64,000 nt of DNA from Bdellovibrio bacteriovorus (GCF_001592755.1 NZ_LUKF01000012.1:193555-257554); one strand, 5' to 3'; shown: positions 25,264 through 34,357, counted from the first letter of the stretch. Notes: generated from the sequence alone by a model not told the origin. Program-made: numbers and translations.

Positions 25264-26058
25264 TTAAGGCAGGATTTCGCGGATGTTGTTCGCGATAGTC
25301 ATGAATTCTTGAGCTTCGGCACCGTTGCTGTTGGCTTCAACGATAGGGATGCCGGCTTCACACGCCAGACCTACTGAAGGATTGAAGGGAACGGCTCCCA
25401 ATTTTTTCATTCCTTTGGCGTGAGCGTAAGTATCCATTTCTCCCTTAGGGAAAAGTTGGATTTTTTCACCATTGGCCGGGTTGATCATATAAGCCATGTT
25501 TTCAACCATGCCTAGCAAAGGCACGCCCACACGCTCGAACATGTCGACGGCTTTTTTCACATCGAGCAACGCCACATTCTGTGGAGTCGAAACAACCACG
25601 GCGCCGCTCACAGGAACTTTCTGTGCAAGAGTCAGCTGAATGTCGCCCGTGCCGGGAGGAAGATCGACCACCAAATAGTCAAGCTCGCCCCAATTCACAT
25701 CACGAAGAAATTGATCCATGGCCTTGAATAACATCGGACCACGCCAAACCACGGCCGCATTTTCGTCCACCAAGAAACCGATGCTCATAAGTTTGATGCC
25801 GTAACGAGTGATTGGCTCAAGTTGATTCGTTTCAGGATTAATTTGTGGTTTTTGTCCTAAGCTGCCTAACATACGAGGAATACTTGGACCGTAGATATCA
25901 GCGTCCAAAAGACCCACGCGGCTCTTTTTACCCAGGGCCATAGCCAAATTAGTGGCCACAGTGCTCTTACCGACTCCACCCTTGCCTGAGGATACGGCAA
26001 TAATATGTTTCACTCCGGGAATGGGGGTCTGTTTCTCAAACGGATTTGGTGCAGCCAT
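25264..26058 (-). CDS. mrp: Mrp/ApbC-family P-loop ATPase (iron-sulfur carrier type)
   Basis: 264 residues from the ATG at 26058. This start has AAGGAG eight bases upstream, whereas the longer frame to 26133 adds an unlikely 25-residue leader. The deviant Walker A is SSGKGGVGKSTVATNLA; GLLDADIYGPSIPRML and DYLVVDLPPGTGD follow as expected for Mrp. The family carries Fe-S clusters to target proteins. The CxxC usually found after the ENM motif is absent: here the segment reads MVENMAYMINPANGEK. There is also no N-terminal MIP18-like domain. Cluster binding, if any, must use other residues. Confidence 0.92.
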   Translation of the reverse strand: MAAPNPFEKQTPIPGVKHIIAVSSGKGGVGKSTVATNLAMALGKKSRVGLLDADIYGPSIPRMLGSLGQKPQINPETNQLEPITRYGIKLMSIGFLVDENAAVVWRGPMLFKAMDQFLRDVNWGELDYLVVDLPPGTGDIQLTLAQKVPVSGAVVVSTPQNVALLDVKKAVDMFERVGVPLLGMVENMAYMINPANGEKIQLFPKGEMDTYAHAKGMKKLGAVPFNPSVGLACEAGIPIVEANSNGAEAQEFMTIANNIREILP

Positions 26059-26108
26059 GAAGGTGACTCCTTGATAAATTAAAGCTCCCAACGAATAATA
26101 GAAAGTGG

Positions 26109-26504
26109 ATGAATAGCCAAGACTTTTTGACATTGAATTTAGTGGGAGCGGGAGCTTTCATCTTCTGGTACTTACTCTCGCGAGGGGGATCGCGTCGTCC
26201 AACGCAGCTCAATATGGGTGCAAAGGACAGCGCTCCGCCTTTAATCACAGCTGAAGAGCCTTCACAGGCTCTCGAACCCTTGCGTCGTCATCCTGATCTG
26301 ACTCAAGCCCAAGTTAAATCCTTAAATGTGATGTTTAATTACAATGGTCATACCTGGGACGCGTACGAAGTTTTAGGTGTGCCGGCCGGGGCGTCAATCA
26401 AACTTGTCACAGAGGCGTATCAGGTGGCCTTGCGAAGATGTGATAAGGAATCGATGGAGTTTATCGAAACGGCCTATCGGGCCATTCTGAATAAAGGTGC
26501 TTAG
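26109..26504 (+). CDS. Membrane-anchored protein with degenerate J-domain
   Basis: 131 residues. One N-terminal membrane segment (LVGAGAFIFWYLLS) is followed by a cytoplasmic linker. A C-terminal stretch, TWDAYEVLGVPAGASIKLVTEAYQ through FIETAYRAIL, follows the DnaJ J-domain pattern, but the HPD motif that activates DnaK is missing and the loop is shortened. It may be a scaffold rather than a co-chaperone. It is divergent from mrp with only 50 bp between starts. The ribosome site is weak. Confidence 0.7.
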   Translation: MNSQDFLTLNLVGAGAFIFWYLLSRGGSRRPTQLNMGAKDSAPPLITAEEPSQALEPLRRHPDLTQAQVKSLNVMFNYNGHTWDAYEVLGVPAGASIKLVTEAYQVALRRCDKESMEFIETAYRAILNKGA

Positions 26505-26506
26505 TT

Positions 26507-26989
26507 TTATTGCTCGCGGGTGAAGAGACAGCTAAAGCCGCGTCCGTTCTGACTATGTTCCCAAAGAAACTTTCCGGTTTCATCCACAATCACCGTGTCT
26601 TCTTCGGAAAGACTGGCAGAGTTTTTATCTTTAATGAAAATCACCGTTTGAATTTTGCTGATCAGGTTTTCAGATTTTGTTACTTCGGACAGAATTCTTT
26701 TGTGTCCACGCTCTAGTTTTTCAAGTTCGGTCTGTGGTCCTTGGTTCGCGTGACAGAATTTTTGAACAAGGGGCGCTTTCGTCGAAAGAGAATTGAGAGT
26801 GAAGCCCTGGCATTCTGCGATCCATTCAATCTGTTTCGGGCAATCATCAGTGCCACTCACCAGTGAATAAACGGCTCTTGCTGAAGGCACCACACTTTGT
26901 GGTCCACGCATCGTCGTCTCGACGGAAGTAAAACTCTTTCCGACCCAGATCAGTCCCAAAATGAGAAATAATGCGATATTGCCCAGCAT
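26507..26989 (-). CDS. Small membrane-anchored protein, function unknown
   Basis: 160 residues. An N-terminal hydrophobic helix (IALFLILGLIWVG) is followed by a soluble domain with four Cys (in TDDCPK, AECQGF, KFCHAN and FSCLF) and a charged helical middle. I recognise no family. Its stop lies two bases from that of the convergent J-domain-like gene. Confidence 0.6.
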   Translation of the reverse strand: MLGNIALFLILGLIWVGKSFTSVETTMRGPQSVVPSARAVYSLVSGTDDCPKQIEWIAECQGFTLNSLSTKAPLVQKFCHANQGPQTELEKLERGHKRILSEVTKSENLISKIQTVIFIKDKNSASLSEEDTVIVDETGKFLWEHSQNGRGFSCLFTREQ

Positions 26990-27546
26990 GCGGCTCCTTT
27001 TTTGTTTTTATAAAGCAAAGCTCGTGCTTCACAGAAACGACATGGTTTGGAGTTCATCGAAGTGTTCTCAATTTGGAATGTTGAACTTGGACGACAGTGA
27101 CGAAATTGGGGAGGTTTGGAGGTGGGAAAAAACGCGTAGCCAAGAAACTCGGCGTTATCAATGATACCGCGTGGGTCACATTTTGCGAATGAAGTTCAGT
27201 CTATCAAGTTATGACTTTAAGGATCTCATCAAAAAATATAATTATTTTCTTGACGTGTTTTTCGATGCGATAATCGCTGCACTCTTCGACGTTTTTTTCA
27301 TTTACAGGAAGGCTCTCAAAAAGATTCTTAAAGCTTTTTAGTGAGCCGATTACGACTTAGGAAAGGCAAATTAAGCTTACTTTAGTGGGCGATTTTGACA
27401 TTCAAAAAAGCGAAAAATCACGAAATAAAAACCATGATAGAACTCACTCAAGCAGAAGGCAAACTTGAGCAGCCAAGAAGAATTCTCTGAAGTGGCCAAT
27501 AAGTTTCCGATCGAAATTAATTCGACGAAGTCTTGCAGGAGTAGTT
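26990..27546. other. Gene-free AT-rich stretch before the HNH gene
   Basis: About 550 bp with no ORF I can support; a 67-codon plus-strand frame at its start overlaps the neighbouring gene and has no ribosome site. The last 200 bases are clearly richer in A and T than nearby genes. A TTGACA at 27395-27400 could be a -35 box for the HNH gene, but no good -10 box follows at the right distance. Confidence 0.5.
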
Positions 27547-28443
27547 ATGGATTTATCGAAAATTTCAAATTCTGAATTGATCGTGCGTTTGGAAAAACTC
27601 ACTCGTACAGAACGAAAAATCACACACCTTATTTTGTGTCATATAAATGAAGTGGAAAGTCGAAGACTCTACGCCGAACTCGGCTTTGATTCCATGTACA
27701 AATATCTTACTCAACAGTTGGGTTATGGTGAAGACAGCGCTTATCGCAGGCTTCAAGCAGCGAGACTTTTGAAGCAAGCTCCACAAGTAGCCGACAAACT
27801 TGAAAATGGCTCTTTAAATCTGACTCAACTGACCCAGGTGCAGAAATGCTTAAAGCAAGAAATTAAAGAGGGGCGAAGAGTTGATTTGAAGCTGACACAG
27901 CAAGTACTTGAAAAGATCGAAAACAAAACCAGTTTCGAAACAGCTAAGTGTCTTGCCAAGGAATTCAATCAGGCGATCCATATCCAAGAAGTGGTGAGAC
28001 CGCAAAGAGACAACAGCGTTCGCTTAGAATTGACATTCACGGAAGAACAAATGGAGGTCCTAAAGAAAGCGAAGGACTCATTATCTCATGTACTTCCCGA
28101 TGGAGATTGGGCTTCGCTATTTCTGCATCTTGCGACAAAGCAGTTAAACAAAGAACTTGGGAAAAAGAGTCTTTTAAAAGGAGCAAATTCAACACAGAGC
28201 TTCACGGCTCAGCGAAAGCATATCAAAATTACTTTAAAAAGAGAGCTTCTGCATAAGGCAAATCATTGTTGTGAGTTCGTGAGCCCCACAGATGGAAAAA
28301 AATGTGAAAGTACGTATCAACTTCAAATCGATCACAGAATTCCATTGGCCAAAGGAGGAACAAACAACCCCGATAACTTAAGAGTTCTTTGCCGAACTCA
28401 TAATCTCTATTTCGCAGAAAAATGGGGGCTTCTTGTGGAGTAA
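27547..28443 (+). CDS. HNH endonuclease
   Basis: 298 residues. The N-terminal part is helical and charged (LTRTERKITHLILCHINEVE, then GFDSMYKYLTQQLGYGEDSA), probably DNA-binding. The C-terminal HNH nuclease core runs from about residue 245: CCEFVSPTDGKKCES, LQIDHRIPLAKGG, TNNPDNLRVLCRTHN. The paired Cys and His residues fit a zinc-bound HNH fold. Relatives occur in many copies in Bdellovibrio-type genomes as I recall, often alone as here, so a mobile or selfish origin is plausible. GCAGGAG precedes the ATG. The gene and its flanks are more AT-rich than the surroundings. Confidence 0.88.
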   Translation: MDLSKISNSELIVRLEKLTRTERKITHLILCHINEVESRRLYAELGFDSMYKYLTQQLGYGEDSAYRRLQAARLLKQAPQVADKLENGSLNLTQLTQVQKCLKQEIKEGRRVDLKLTQQVLEKIENKTSFETAKCLAKEFNQAIHIQEVVRPQRDNSVRLELTFTEEQMEVLKKAKDSLSHVLPDGDWASLFLHLATKQLNKELGKKSLLKGANSTQSFTAQRKHIKITLKRELLHKANHCCEFVSPTDGKKCESTYQLQIDHRIPLAKGGTNNPDNLRVLCRTHNLYFAEKWGLLVE

Positions 28444-28580
28444 TATATCTCGCTAAGGGACGGGGCGGAGATAGTTTAATGGTAAGTCATGAAAGTTAAA
28501 GTTATGGCGAGTAATGTAAGCTGGATGATGGGATGGGCTCCAGTGACAGATAGTAAGATGATTTGTGATTGTGACTTTGT

Positions 28581-28631
28581 GATAAGTGATAGGTGATGGA
28601 TGATAGATGATAGATGATAGATGATAGATGG
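28581..28631. repeat. 7-bp tandem repeat (unit ATGATAG)
   Basis: Four to five perfect ATGATAG units, preceded by degenerate copies (GTGATAA, GTGATAG, GTGATGG), in the 240-bp gap between the HNH gene and the DUF454 gene. A frame through it on the minus strand has repetitive composition and no ribosome site, so I do not call a gene. Confidence 0.85.
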
Positions 28632-28681
28632 AGATAGAAGCGAAGTGCGAACTCCGTTCGGAAATCCAACCATCCTAAAAC

Positions 28682-29068
28682 CTAAATATTCTCCTTCTTC
28701 TTCGAAGGGCGGGTCCAAATAAATACTAAAACGCAGGTGCAGATGATTCCAGCAGAGACTTTGGCGTACAACGGAACTGTGGGTTTAATTAACGACAGAG
28801 TTACAAGCGGCACCATCAAACTTGTCGCTAAAATTTTAGCGCGAGGGCGAATCACTCCATGCAGCTGCCAGTCTAAAATAAAAGGTCCCAGGTGCGGTTG
28901 ATTGATCAACCAACGATGCCATCTTTCAGAGCTTCGGGAAAAACAAAACGCCGTCAGCAATAAAAACGGCGTCGTCGGCAAAAGGGGAAGAAAGATGCCT
29001 ATCATCCCCAGGCCTAAAAAAAGCCAGCCAAATACAAAATAAATCGTGCGCTTTGTCTGTTGGATCAT
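28682..29068 (-). CDS. DUF454 (YbaN-like) inner-membrane protein
   Basis: 128 residues with three to four membrane helices. The N-terminal line FGWLFLGLGMIGIFLPLLPTTPFLLLTAFCFSR, with its PLLPTTPF core, is the DUF454 signature; SERWHRWL and HPLG-like HLGPFI follow. Function is not known for the family. It starts five bases after the RND exporter's stop on the same strand, so the two are probably co-transcribed. Confidence 0.9.
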   Translation of the reverse strand: MIQQTKRTIYFVFGWLFLGLGMIGIFLPLLPTTPFLLLTAFCFSRSSERWHRWLINQPHLGPFILDWQLHGVIRPRAKILATSLMVPLVTLSLIKPTVPLYAKVSAGIICTCVLVFIWTRPSKKKENI

Positions 29069-29073
29069 TTCGC

Positions 29074-32000
29074 CTAGGCCACCGAAGTCGGAAGTTCATC
29101 ATCAAGTTTATGAGTCTTCTTACTTTCAAGCGGAGAAAGCATCAAGTACAAAGCGGGTACAACGAACAATGTTAAAAGCGTAGAAACAATCGTTCCCCCG
29201 ATGATAGATAAACCCATCGGTATACGCGTTTCTGCTCCAATGCCGGATCCAATTACCAAAGGCGTCGCGGCAGCTACGGTGGCAACAGACGTCATCAAGA
29301 TAGGACGAAGGCGCACGGGACAAGCTTCCAAAAGCGCCTTGGAGATATCTTTTTCCCCGTGATGTCGCACTTGGTTTGTGAATTCCACCAGAAGAATCGA
29401 GTTCTTCTTCGCGATACCCATCAAAACGATCAAACCGATAAAGCTAAATAGATTCAAAGAAACGTCAAACATCCATAAAGCAATCAAGGCTCCGGTCACA
29501 CTGAACGGCAGGGCCACGAGAACCGAAATCGGATGAATGAAAGAGTTAAACTGCACCGCTAAGATCAAGTAAGCGACTAAAATACCAACCATCATCGCTG
29601 AATAGAGACTCTTAAACGAGTCCGCAAAACCGGCAGAGGCACCTTCCAGCGCGAATGAATAACCTGCAGGAAGAATTTCTTTGGCGATAGAGCTGGCACG
29701 TTCTAAGACTTTAGCTTGAGACTCACCCGGAGCTAAGTTGCCAAACACGGAGATCGCTCTTTGACGATTCACGCGCGAAATCCCTTGGATGGCTTTTTCT
29801 TCCTTAATATCGACCAACTGAGATAGAGGAATAAGATTTCCGAAGTTATTACGCACATAAAGACGTTTAAAATCTTCGGGCTTTTGAATCTGGTCTTCTA
29901 AAAATTTAAAGCGGATGTCGTAGCGACGGCCATCGGCCGTGTAACGCCCCTCACGAAGACCGCCAACACCGGCAGAAAGAATTTGTCCAACGTCTTCAAC
30001 TGAAACTCCTCGCGCGGCCATGGCCCCGCGTTTCGGGAATAAAACCAATTCCGGAATCCCCATACGGAAATCCGTATCAAGATCCACGGCCAGTTTCTCT
30101 TTTTCTAGACGCTCCATCAGTTCGTTGGATTTATCAAAAAGGACTTTCAAATCCGGTCCACGCAAGTTGATCGCCAAAGGGTTTTGACGCCCTGTCGATA
30201 GATTTCGTGCCGAGATATCACGCATGGAAATACGCATGCCTTTAAGCTCTTTGAATTTTTGACGCCAAATATTCATGATCTGCGTGTGACCCAACTGGCG
30301 ATCCGCGCGCGGCTTTAATGCCACTGGAAGGAAGAATTGATTCACGTTTGCGGAACCGCCACCTCCACCGACAGAGATAACGAAGCCTTCGACATTCGCA
30401 TCAGCCTTAATGATGGCTTCGACCTTTGCGGCTTCCGCGCTGGTTTTTTCAAGAGAAGTGCCCGGAGGCATCTGGCCATTAATGATGATGAAGTTTTGAT
30501 CCTGCGCCGGTACGAATTCTTGACGAACTTTACTGACTAAAACCAACGAAACGACAAAGAACACCAAAGATCCGCCGACCACTAAATATTTAAATCTTAA
30601 AGTGCCGTGCAAAACTTTTTGATAAGAGTGCGAGAACTTTTCAAAAAGAACATCCAAGAAATGCTCAAGCTTTGAAACTTTCGGTTCTGTACTTAAAAGA
30701 GCCGCGGCCCGCATCGGTGTGATTGTGACGGCTTCAAGAAGTGAAAGCGAAACCGCTGCACTCATTGTAACGCCGAACTGGAAAAAGAACTTACCGATAA
30801 TACCGTCCATAAAGACGACTGGTAAGAAGACCGCAATAACGGCCAGTGTGGCTGCTGTTGCTGCCGGTAAAACTTCTTTGGAGCCATCGGAGGCCGCTCG
30901 TGCCGATCCCTTACCCATGCGATAGTGCCGAACAATGTTTTCTAAAAGCATGATGGCATCATCGACGACGATTGAAATCGAAAGCGTCAGCGCTAAAAGC
31001 GTAAATAGATTCAGCGTAAAGCCCGAGAAATAAAGAATGATGAAAGTTCCGACAATGGAAGTCGGGATGGAAAATAAAATATTCACCGCAGCTTGAATAC
31101 TTCCCAGGAACAAGAAGCAGACGAGGATGGTGATAAGGGCCGCCACCCAAAGTTTCTCAATTGTTAAGTGAACGGTCGCATCGGTGGGGAGAGTGAAATC
31201 CACATTCACGCGGAAATTAAAGCCTTCGGGAAAACTGCCTTTGATGGAGTCTAATTTTTGACGAACTTCCTGTGCCACGGTCACTTCATTCGTGCCGCGC
31301 TGTTTTTTCACGGAAATAGAAATCGCCTGACGGCCATCGACACGCGCCACACGGCGAACATCAGAAAGACCATCTTCCACGCGCGCGACGTCGCGGATAT
31401 AGATATTGCGGTCATGAATGCGCTGACCTCCGCGACGAAGAATTTGAATGTTCGCCACTTCGTCAACATTGGTCGCTTCGCCCAACCAGCGAACACGCAG
31501 TTCACGTTCTTTTTCGGTAAATTGTCCCGCGGCACTTTCCACGTGCTGCGTGCTGATCGCTTCAATCACGTCAGACAAGGTAAGGTAAAGAGCCTCTAGT
31601 TTTTTAGTATCCACCCAAATACGCAAGTTTCTTTGACTGAAACCTTGGATACTGACTTCACCCACGCCTGGCAGAAAGCGGATTTGATCCAGCAAATAGT
31701 TCTCAGTCCAGTTAATCATCTCGCGCAGATCAGATTCGCCGTAAATGGAAAGAATGATAATGGGATCTTCTTCGGGATTTTGTTTACGAACCGTCGCAGG
31801 ATCGACACCAGGAGGCCAGCGCATACGGCTTAAGGCTGTTTGCACCTCTTGCAAAACCACGTCGACGTTGCGGTTGATATCGAACTCTAAAGTCACCGAG
31901 CCTGAACCTTGGCGTGCGGAAGAACGCATCTCTTTGATACCTTCGATCGCCAAAAGTCTTTCTTCGATAGGGTCGATCAACTCGGCTTCGACGATCTCGG

Positions 32001-32166
32001 GCGCGGCCCCTTCGTAATCCACCGAAACGCTAATGACCGGGAAGTCGACGTCTGGCAATTGGCTGATCCCCATGCGGTTCATACAGATGGCACCAAAAAC
32101 GATAAGAGCAAACATCAGAACCCAGGCAAAGACGGGGCGGCGAATCGAGAGATCGATCAAATTCAT
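29074..32166 (-). CDS. RND-family (HAE1/AcrB-like) efflux pump inner-membrane subunit
   Basis: 1030 residues, full length for AcrB-like pumps, with the twelve-helix, two-large-loop layout. The proton-relay Asp pair lies in SISIVVDDAIMLLENI of helix 4. The start MNLIDLSIRRPVFAWVLMFALIVFG is typical. The family expels drugs or lipophilic compounds using the proton gradient, with a periplasmic adaptor and an outer-membrane channel. Neither partner gene is next to it; the only co-directional neighbour is a DUF454 gene. It must therefore borrow partners from elsewhere. GAAAGGAA precedes the ATG. Confidence 0.95.
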   Translation of the reverse strand: MNLIDLSIRRPVFAWVLMFALIVFGAICMNRMGISQLPDVDFPVISVSVDYEGAAPEIVEAELIDPIEERLLAIEGIKEMRSSARQGSGSVTLEFDINRNVDVVLQEVQTALSRMRWPPGVDPATVRKQNPEEDPIIILSIYGESDLREMINWTENYLLDQIRFLPGVGEVSIQGFSQRNLRIWVDTKKLEALYLTLSDVIEAISTQHVESAAGQFTEKERELRVRWLGEATNVDEVANIQILRRGGQRIHDRNIYIRDVARVEDGLSDVRRVARVDGRQAISISVKKQRGTNEVTVAQEVRQKLDSIKGSFPEGFNFRVNVDFTLPTDATVHLTIEKLWVAALITILVCFLFLGSIQAAVNILFSIPTSIVGTFIILYFSGFTLNLFTLLALTLSISIVVDDAIMLLENIVRHYRMGKGSARAASDGSKEVLPAATAATLAVIAVFLPVVFMDGIIGKFFFQFGVTMSAAVSLSLLEAVTITPMRAAALLSTEPKVSKLEHFLDVLFEKFSHSYQKVLHGTLRFKYLVVGGSLVFFVVSLVLVSKVRQEFVPAQDQNFIIINGQMPPGTSLEKTSAEAAKVEAIIKADANVEGFVISVGGGGGSANVNQFFLPVALKPRADRQLGHTQIMNIWRQKFKELKGMRISMRDISARNLSTGRQNPLAINLRGPDLKVLFDKSNELMERLEKEKLAVDLDTDFRMGIPELVLFPKRGAMAARGVSVEDVGQILSAGVGGLREGRYTADGRRYDIRFKFLEDQIQKPEDFKRLYVRNNFGNLIPLSQLVDIKEEKAIQGISRVNRQRAISVFGNLAPGESQAKVLERASSIAKEILPAGYSFALEGASAGFADSFKSLYSAMMVGILVAYLILAVQFNSFIHPISVLVALPFSVTGALIALWMFDVSLNLFSFIGLIVLMGIAKKNSILLVEFTNQVRHHGEKDISKALLEACPVRLRPILMTSVATVAAATPLVIGSGIGAETRIPMGLSIIGGTIVSTLLTLFVVPALYLMLSPLESKKTHKLDDELPTSVA

Positions 32167-32307
32167 GGGTGTTCCTTTCGCGCACAGATATTTTTACCCA
32201 TTAAAACGGGGTGTCAACAAAGCGGGCTTTCGGCCGACTGAATTTAGACGGAACGCAGAGGTGTTTGGTTCGAATTATTTTCGAAAAAAATGGGAGCTAA
32301 TTTTTAA

Positions 32308-32664
32308 TTACTGAGCTTTGGCAGAAAGCGGCTCTTTATAATCGGGCATCAATTTCCCACGATGACACATGTAGCACGTGGCCATGGGGCCTTTTTTCCC
32401 ATCGAAGCCATTTTCCTTCAACATTTGAGTCAGCTTCATATGCTCTTTTCCGACCTTGAAAGATTTCTTCGAATCATCGCGGAAATTTTGAACATTGTGG
32501 CACTCGGCGCAGGTGACGCCCAACTCGCGGGAAATAACGATCATCTGTTCGCGAATTTTTTCTTCTTTGGTGACAAACTTAGTGACGGATTCTGAGTGCG
32601 CCTTTGGTAAAAGGAGCACAAGGCCTAGTAAAAAGAGGGTGTGGCTTTTTCGGATGCGCTGCAT
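32308..32664 (-). CDS. Periplasmic di-haem cytochrome c (reaction-centre cytochrome family type)
   Basis: 118 residues from the ATG at 32664; the longer frame to 32748 would place 28 extra residues before the signal peptide (TLFLLGLVLLLPKAHS). Two haem-c motifs are present, CAECH and CYMCH. Their setting, GVTCAECHNVQNF then a middle helix KEHMKLTQMLKENGF and ATCYMCHRGKLMP, fits the small soluble relatives of the photosynthetic reaction-centre cytochrome subunit. These occur in non-phototrophs, and here it is presumably an electron carrier. The gene is divergent from the glycyl-tRNA synthetase. Confidence 0.82.
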   Translation of the reverse strand: MQRIRKSHTLFLLGLVLLLPKAHSESVTKFVTKEEKIREQMIVISRELGVTCAECHNVQNFRDDSKKSFKVGKEHMKLTQMLKENGFDGKKGPMATCYMCHRGKLMPDYKEPLSAKAQ

Positions 32665-32780
32665 GAGATTAGCTTCGCTGACGTCAGGTCCTTTAGGCAA
32701 GCAGACCCTGACTTCTTGACTGCTTCTGGACCAAATGTAAAAGTACACGTGGTATTGTCTTACCTATTTTGGAGCCCAGC

Positions 32781-34121
32781 ATGAAAATTAAGCACTGTGA
32801 AGACCTCAATACTCTTGTAAGTCTTAGCAAACGTCGTGGTTTTGTCTTTCAATCGAGTGAAATCTACGGAGGTCTAGCTAGTTGCTGGGACTACGGTCCT
32901 CTGGGTTCTTTGATGAAGTTGAACGTGAAGCGCGCGTGGTGGAATGCCATGACTCGCAGATCTGACATCGTGGGTTTGGATGCGGCTATCTTGATGCACC
33001 CCACAGTTTGGAAGGCTTCCGGTCACGTCGATGGCTTCAGTGATCCTTTGGTTGACTGTAAGGAATGTAAGACACGTTTCCGCGCCGACAACACAGAGTC
33101 TTATCTTAAAGACAAAAAGTGCCCGAACTGTGGCAGTAAGAATCTTTCTGAAGAAAGAAACTTCAACTTGATGTTCAAAACTCACATGGGTCCTTTGGAG
33201 GATTCAGCGAGCGTGATTTACTTGCGTCCAGAGACAGCGCAGGGTCACTTCGTAAATTTCCAAAATTGCCAACAATCTTCTCGTTATAAAATTCCATTTG
33301 GAATCGCGGCGATCGGTAAGTCTTTCCGTAACGAAATCACTCCAGGGAATTTCATCTTCCGTACGCGTGAATTCGAACAAATGGAGATGCAATATTTCGT
33401 AAAACCGGGCACGGACGAAAAGTATTTCGCCGACTGGAAAGAAACGCGTTGGAACTTCTATATTAAGTACGGCATCCGTCCTGAAAACTTAAAATTCAAA
33501 GACCATGATAAACTGGCGCACTATGCTCGTGCGGCCGTGGACGTGGAATACAAATTCCCAATGGGCTTCTCAGAGCTTGAAGGTATTCACAACCGTTCGG
33601 ACTTTGACTTGACCCAACATTCGAAGTTCTCTGGCAAAAACTTGGAATACTTCGACGAAGCTAATAAAGAAAAATACATCCCTTACGTTATTGAAACAGC
33701 CGTGGGTTGTGACCGTCTGTTCTTGGCTTTCTTATGTGATGCTTACCGTGAAGAGATCACGACAGATGAAGCGGGCAAAGAGGACACACGTGTGGTTCTA
33801 GGTCTGCACCCTGACATTGCTCCATTTAAAGTGGCTGTTCTTCCTTTATCTAAAAAAGAGGAGCTGACTTCGATTGCTGAAAAGTTGCGCGATCAGTTGG
33901 CGGAGGACTTTGATGTGACTTACGACGAAACGGCATCCATCGGTAAACGTTACCGTCGTCAAGATGAAGTAGGGACACCTTATTGTGTGACTGTGGACTT
34001 CGATACCATCAACGACCAAGCTGTAACGGTGCGCCATCGCGATAAAATGACTCAAGAGCGTGTGCCAATGAGTCAACTGAATGCGTACGTGGCCGCAAAG
34101 TTGAAAACATTTAATCAGTAG
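32781..34121 (+). CDS. glyS: Glycyl-tRNA synthetase, dimeric (alpha2) type
   Basis: 446 residues from the ATG at 32781. GGAG sits six bases before it; the TTG at 32769 would lie upstream of that site. This is the single-chain class II type, not the alpha2-beta2 type. [22 protein letters not shown] is the typical start, motif 2 is in [14 protein letters not shown] and [22 protein letters not shown], and motif 3 is in [23 protein letters not shown] and KKCPNCG form a probable zinc-binding insert. The anticodon-binding domain is at the C-terminus. Confidence 0.96.
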   Translation: MKIKHCEDLNTLVSLSKRRGFVFQSSEIYGGLASCWDYGPLGSLMKLNVKRAWWNAMTRRSDIVGLDAAILMHPTVWKASGHVDGFSDPLVDCKECKTRFRADNTESYLKDKKCPNCGSKNLSEERNFNLMFKTHMGPLEDSASVIYLRPETAQGHFVNFQNCQQSSRYKIPFGIAAIGKSFRNEITPGNFIFRTREFEQMEMQYFVKPGTDEKYFADWKETRWNFYIKYGIRPENLKFKDHDKLAHYARAAVDVEYKFPMGFSELEGIHNRSDFDLTQHSKFSGKNLEYFDEANKEKYIPYVIETAVGCDRLFLAFLCDAYREEITTDEAGKEDTRVVLGLHPDIAPFKVAVLPLSKKEELTSIAEKLRDQLAEDFDVTYDETASIGKRYRRQDEVGTPYCVTVDFDTINDQAVTVRHRDKMTQERVPMSQLNAYVAAKLKTFNQ

Positions 34122-34134
34122 TACAATTCAATTT

Positions 34135-34157
34135 TGGGAGCCTGAAACGGGCTCCCA
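34135..34157 (+). terminator. Hairpin after the glycyl-tRNA synthetase gene
   Basis: TGGGAGCC and GGCTCCCA form an 8-bp stem around a 7-base loop, 14 bases past the stop. The following bases (GTCTTCCTG) are only weakly T-rich, so termination here is uncertain. Confidence 0.45.
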
Positions 34158-34272
34158 GTCTTCCTGTCGTTCCGCGATCCTATCTTTTAAGATCTGCGGA
34201 CATTTTTCAGAATTCTGACAATTAAAAGTTAAGATTTTGTAGTTAATAGGCCGTGTCAATGTGCATTTCGCT

Positions 34273-34301
34273 TTGCAAACCCCTGGACCATGGTCTGTAA
34301 T
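34273..34301 (+). promoter_or_regulatory. Candidate promoter of the Agl/Glt-like operon with a palindrome in the spacer
   Basis: -35 TTGCAA (34273-34278) and -10 TGTAAT (34296-34301) are 17 bases apart. The spacer ends with the perfect 10-bp palindrome GACCATGGTC (34286-34295), a possible operator. Transcription would start near 34308, about 50 bases before the first gene. Confidence 0.45.
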
Positions 34302-34357
34302 CTTTCGCGAATAGGTGGGTAATTCGTTTTTATCCACAAACATATTGGAGGGGAAAT

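Noticed and set aside
26961..27164. 67-codon plus-strand frame before the HNH gene
   Set aside because: Overlaps the start of the opposite gene, has no ribosome site and no recognisable sequence.
28476..28718. 80-codon minus-strand frame over the ATGATAG array
   Set aside because: Its Ser-Ile-Ile-His repeat simply translates the tandem array, and it overlaps the end of the DUF454 gene.
34122..34357. tRNA gene next to the glycyl-tRNA synthetase
   Set aside because: The hairpin at 34135 is isolated. No cloverleaf arms or T-loop GTTCRA at the right spacing were found.
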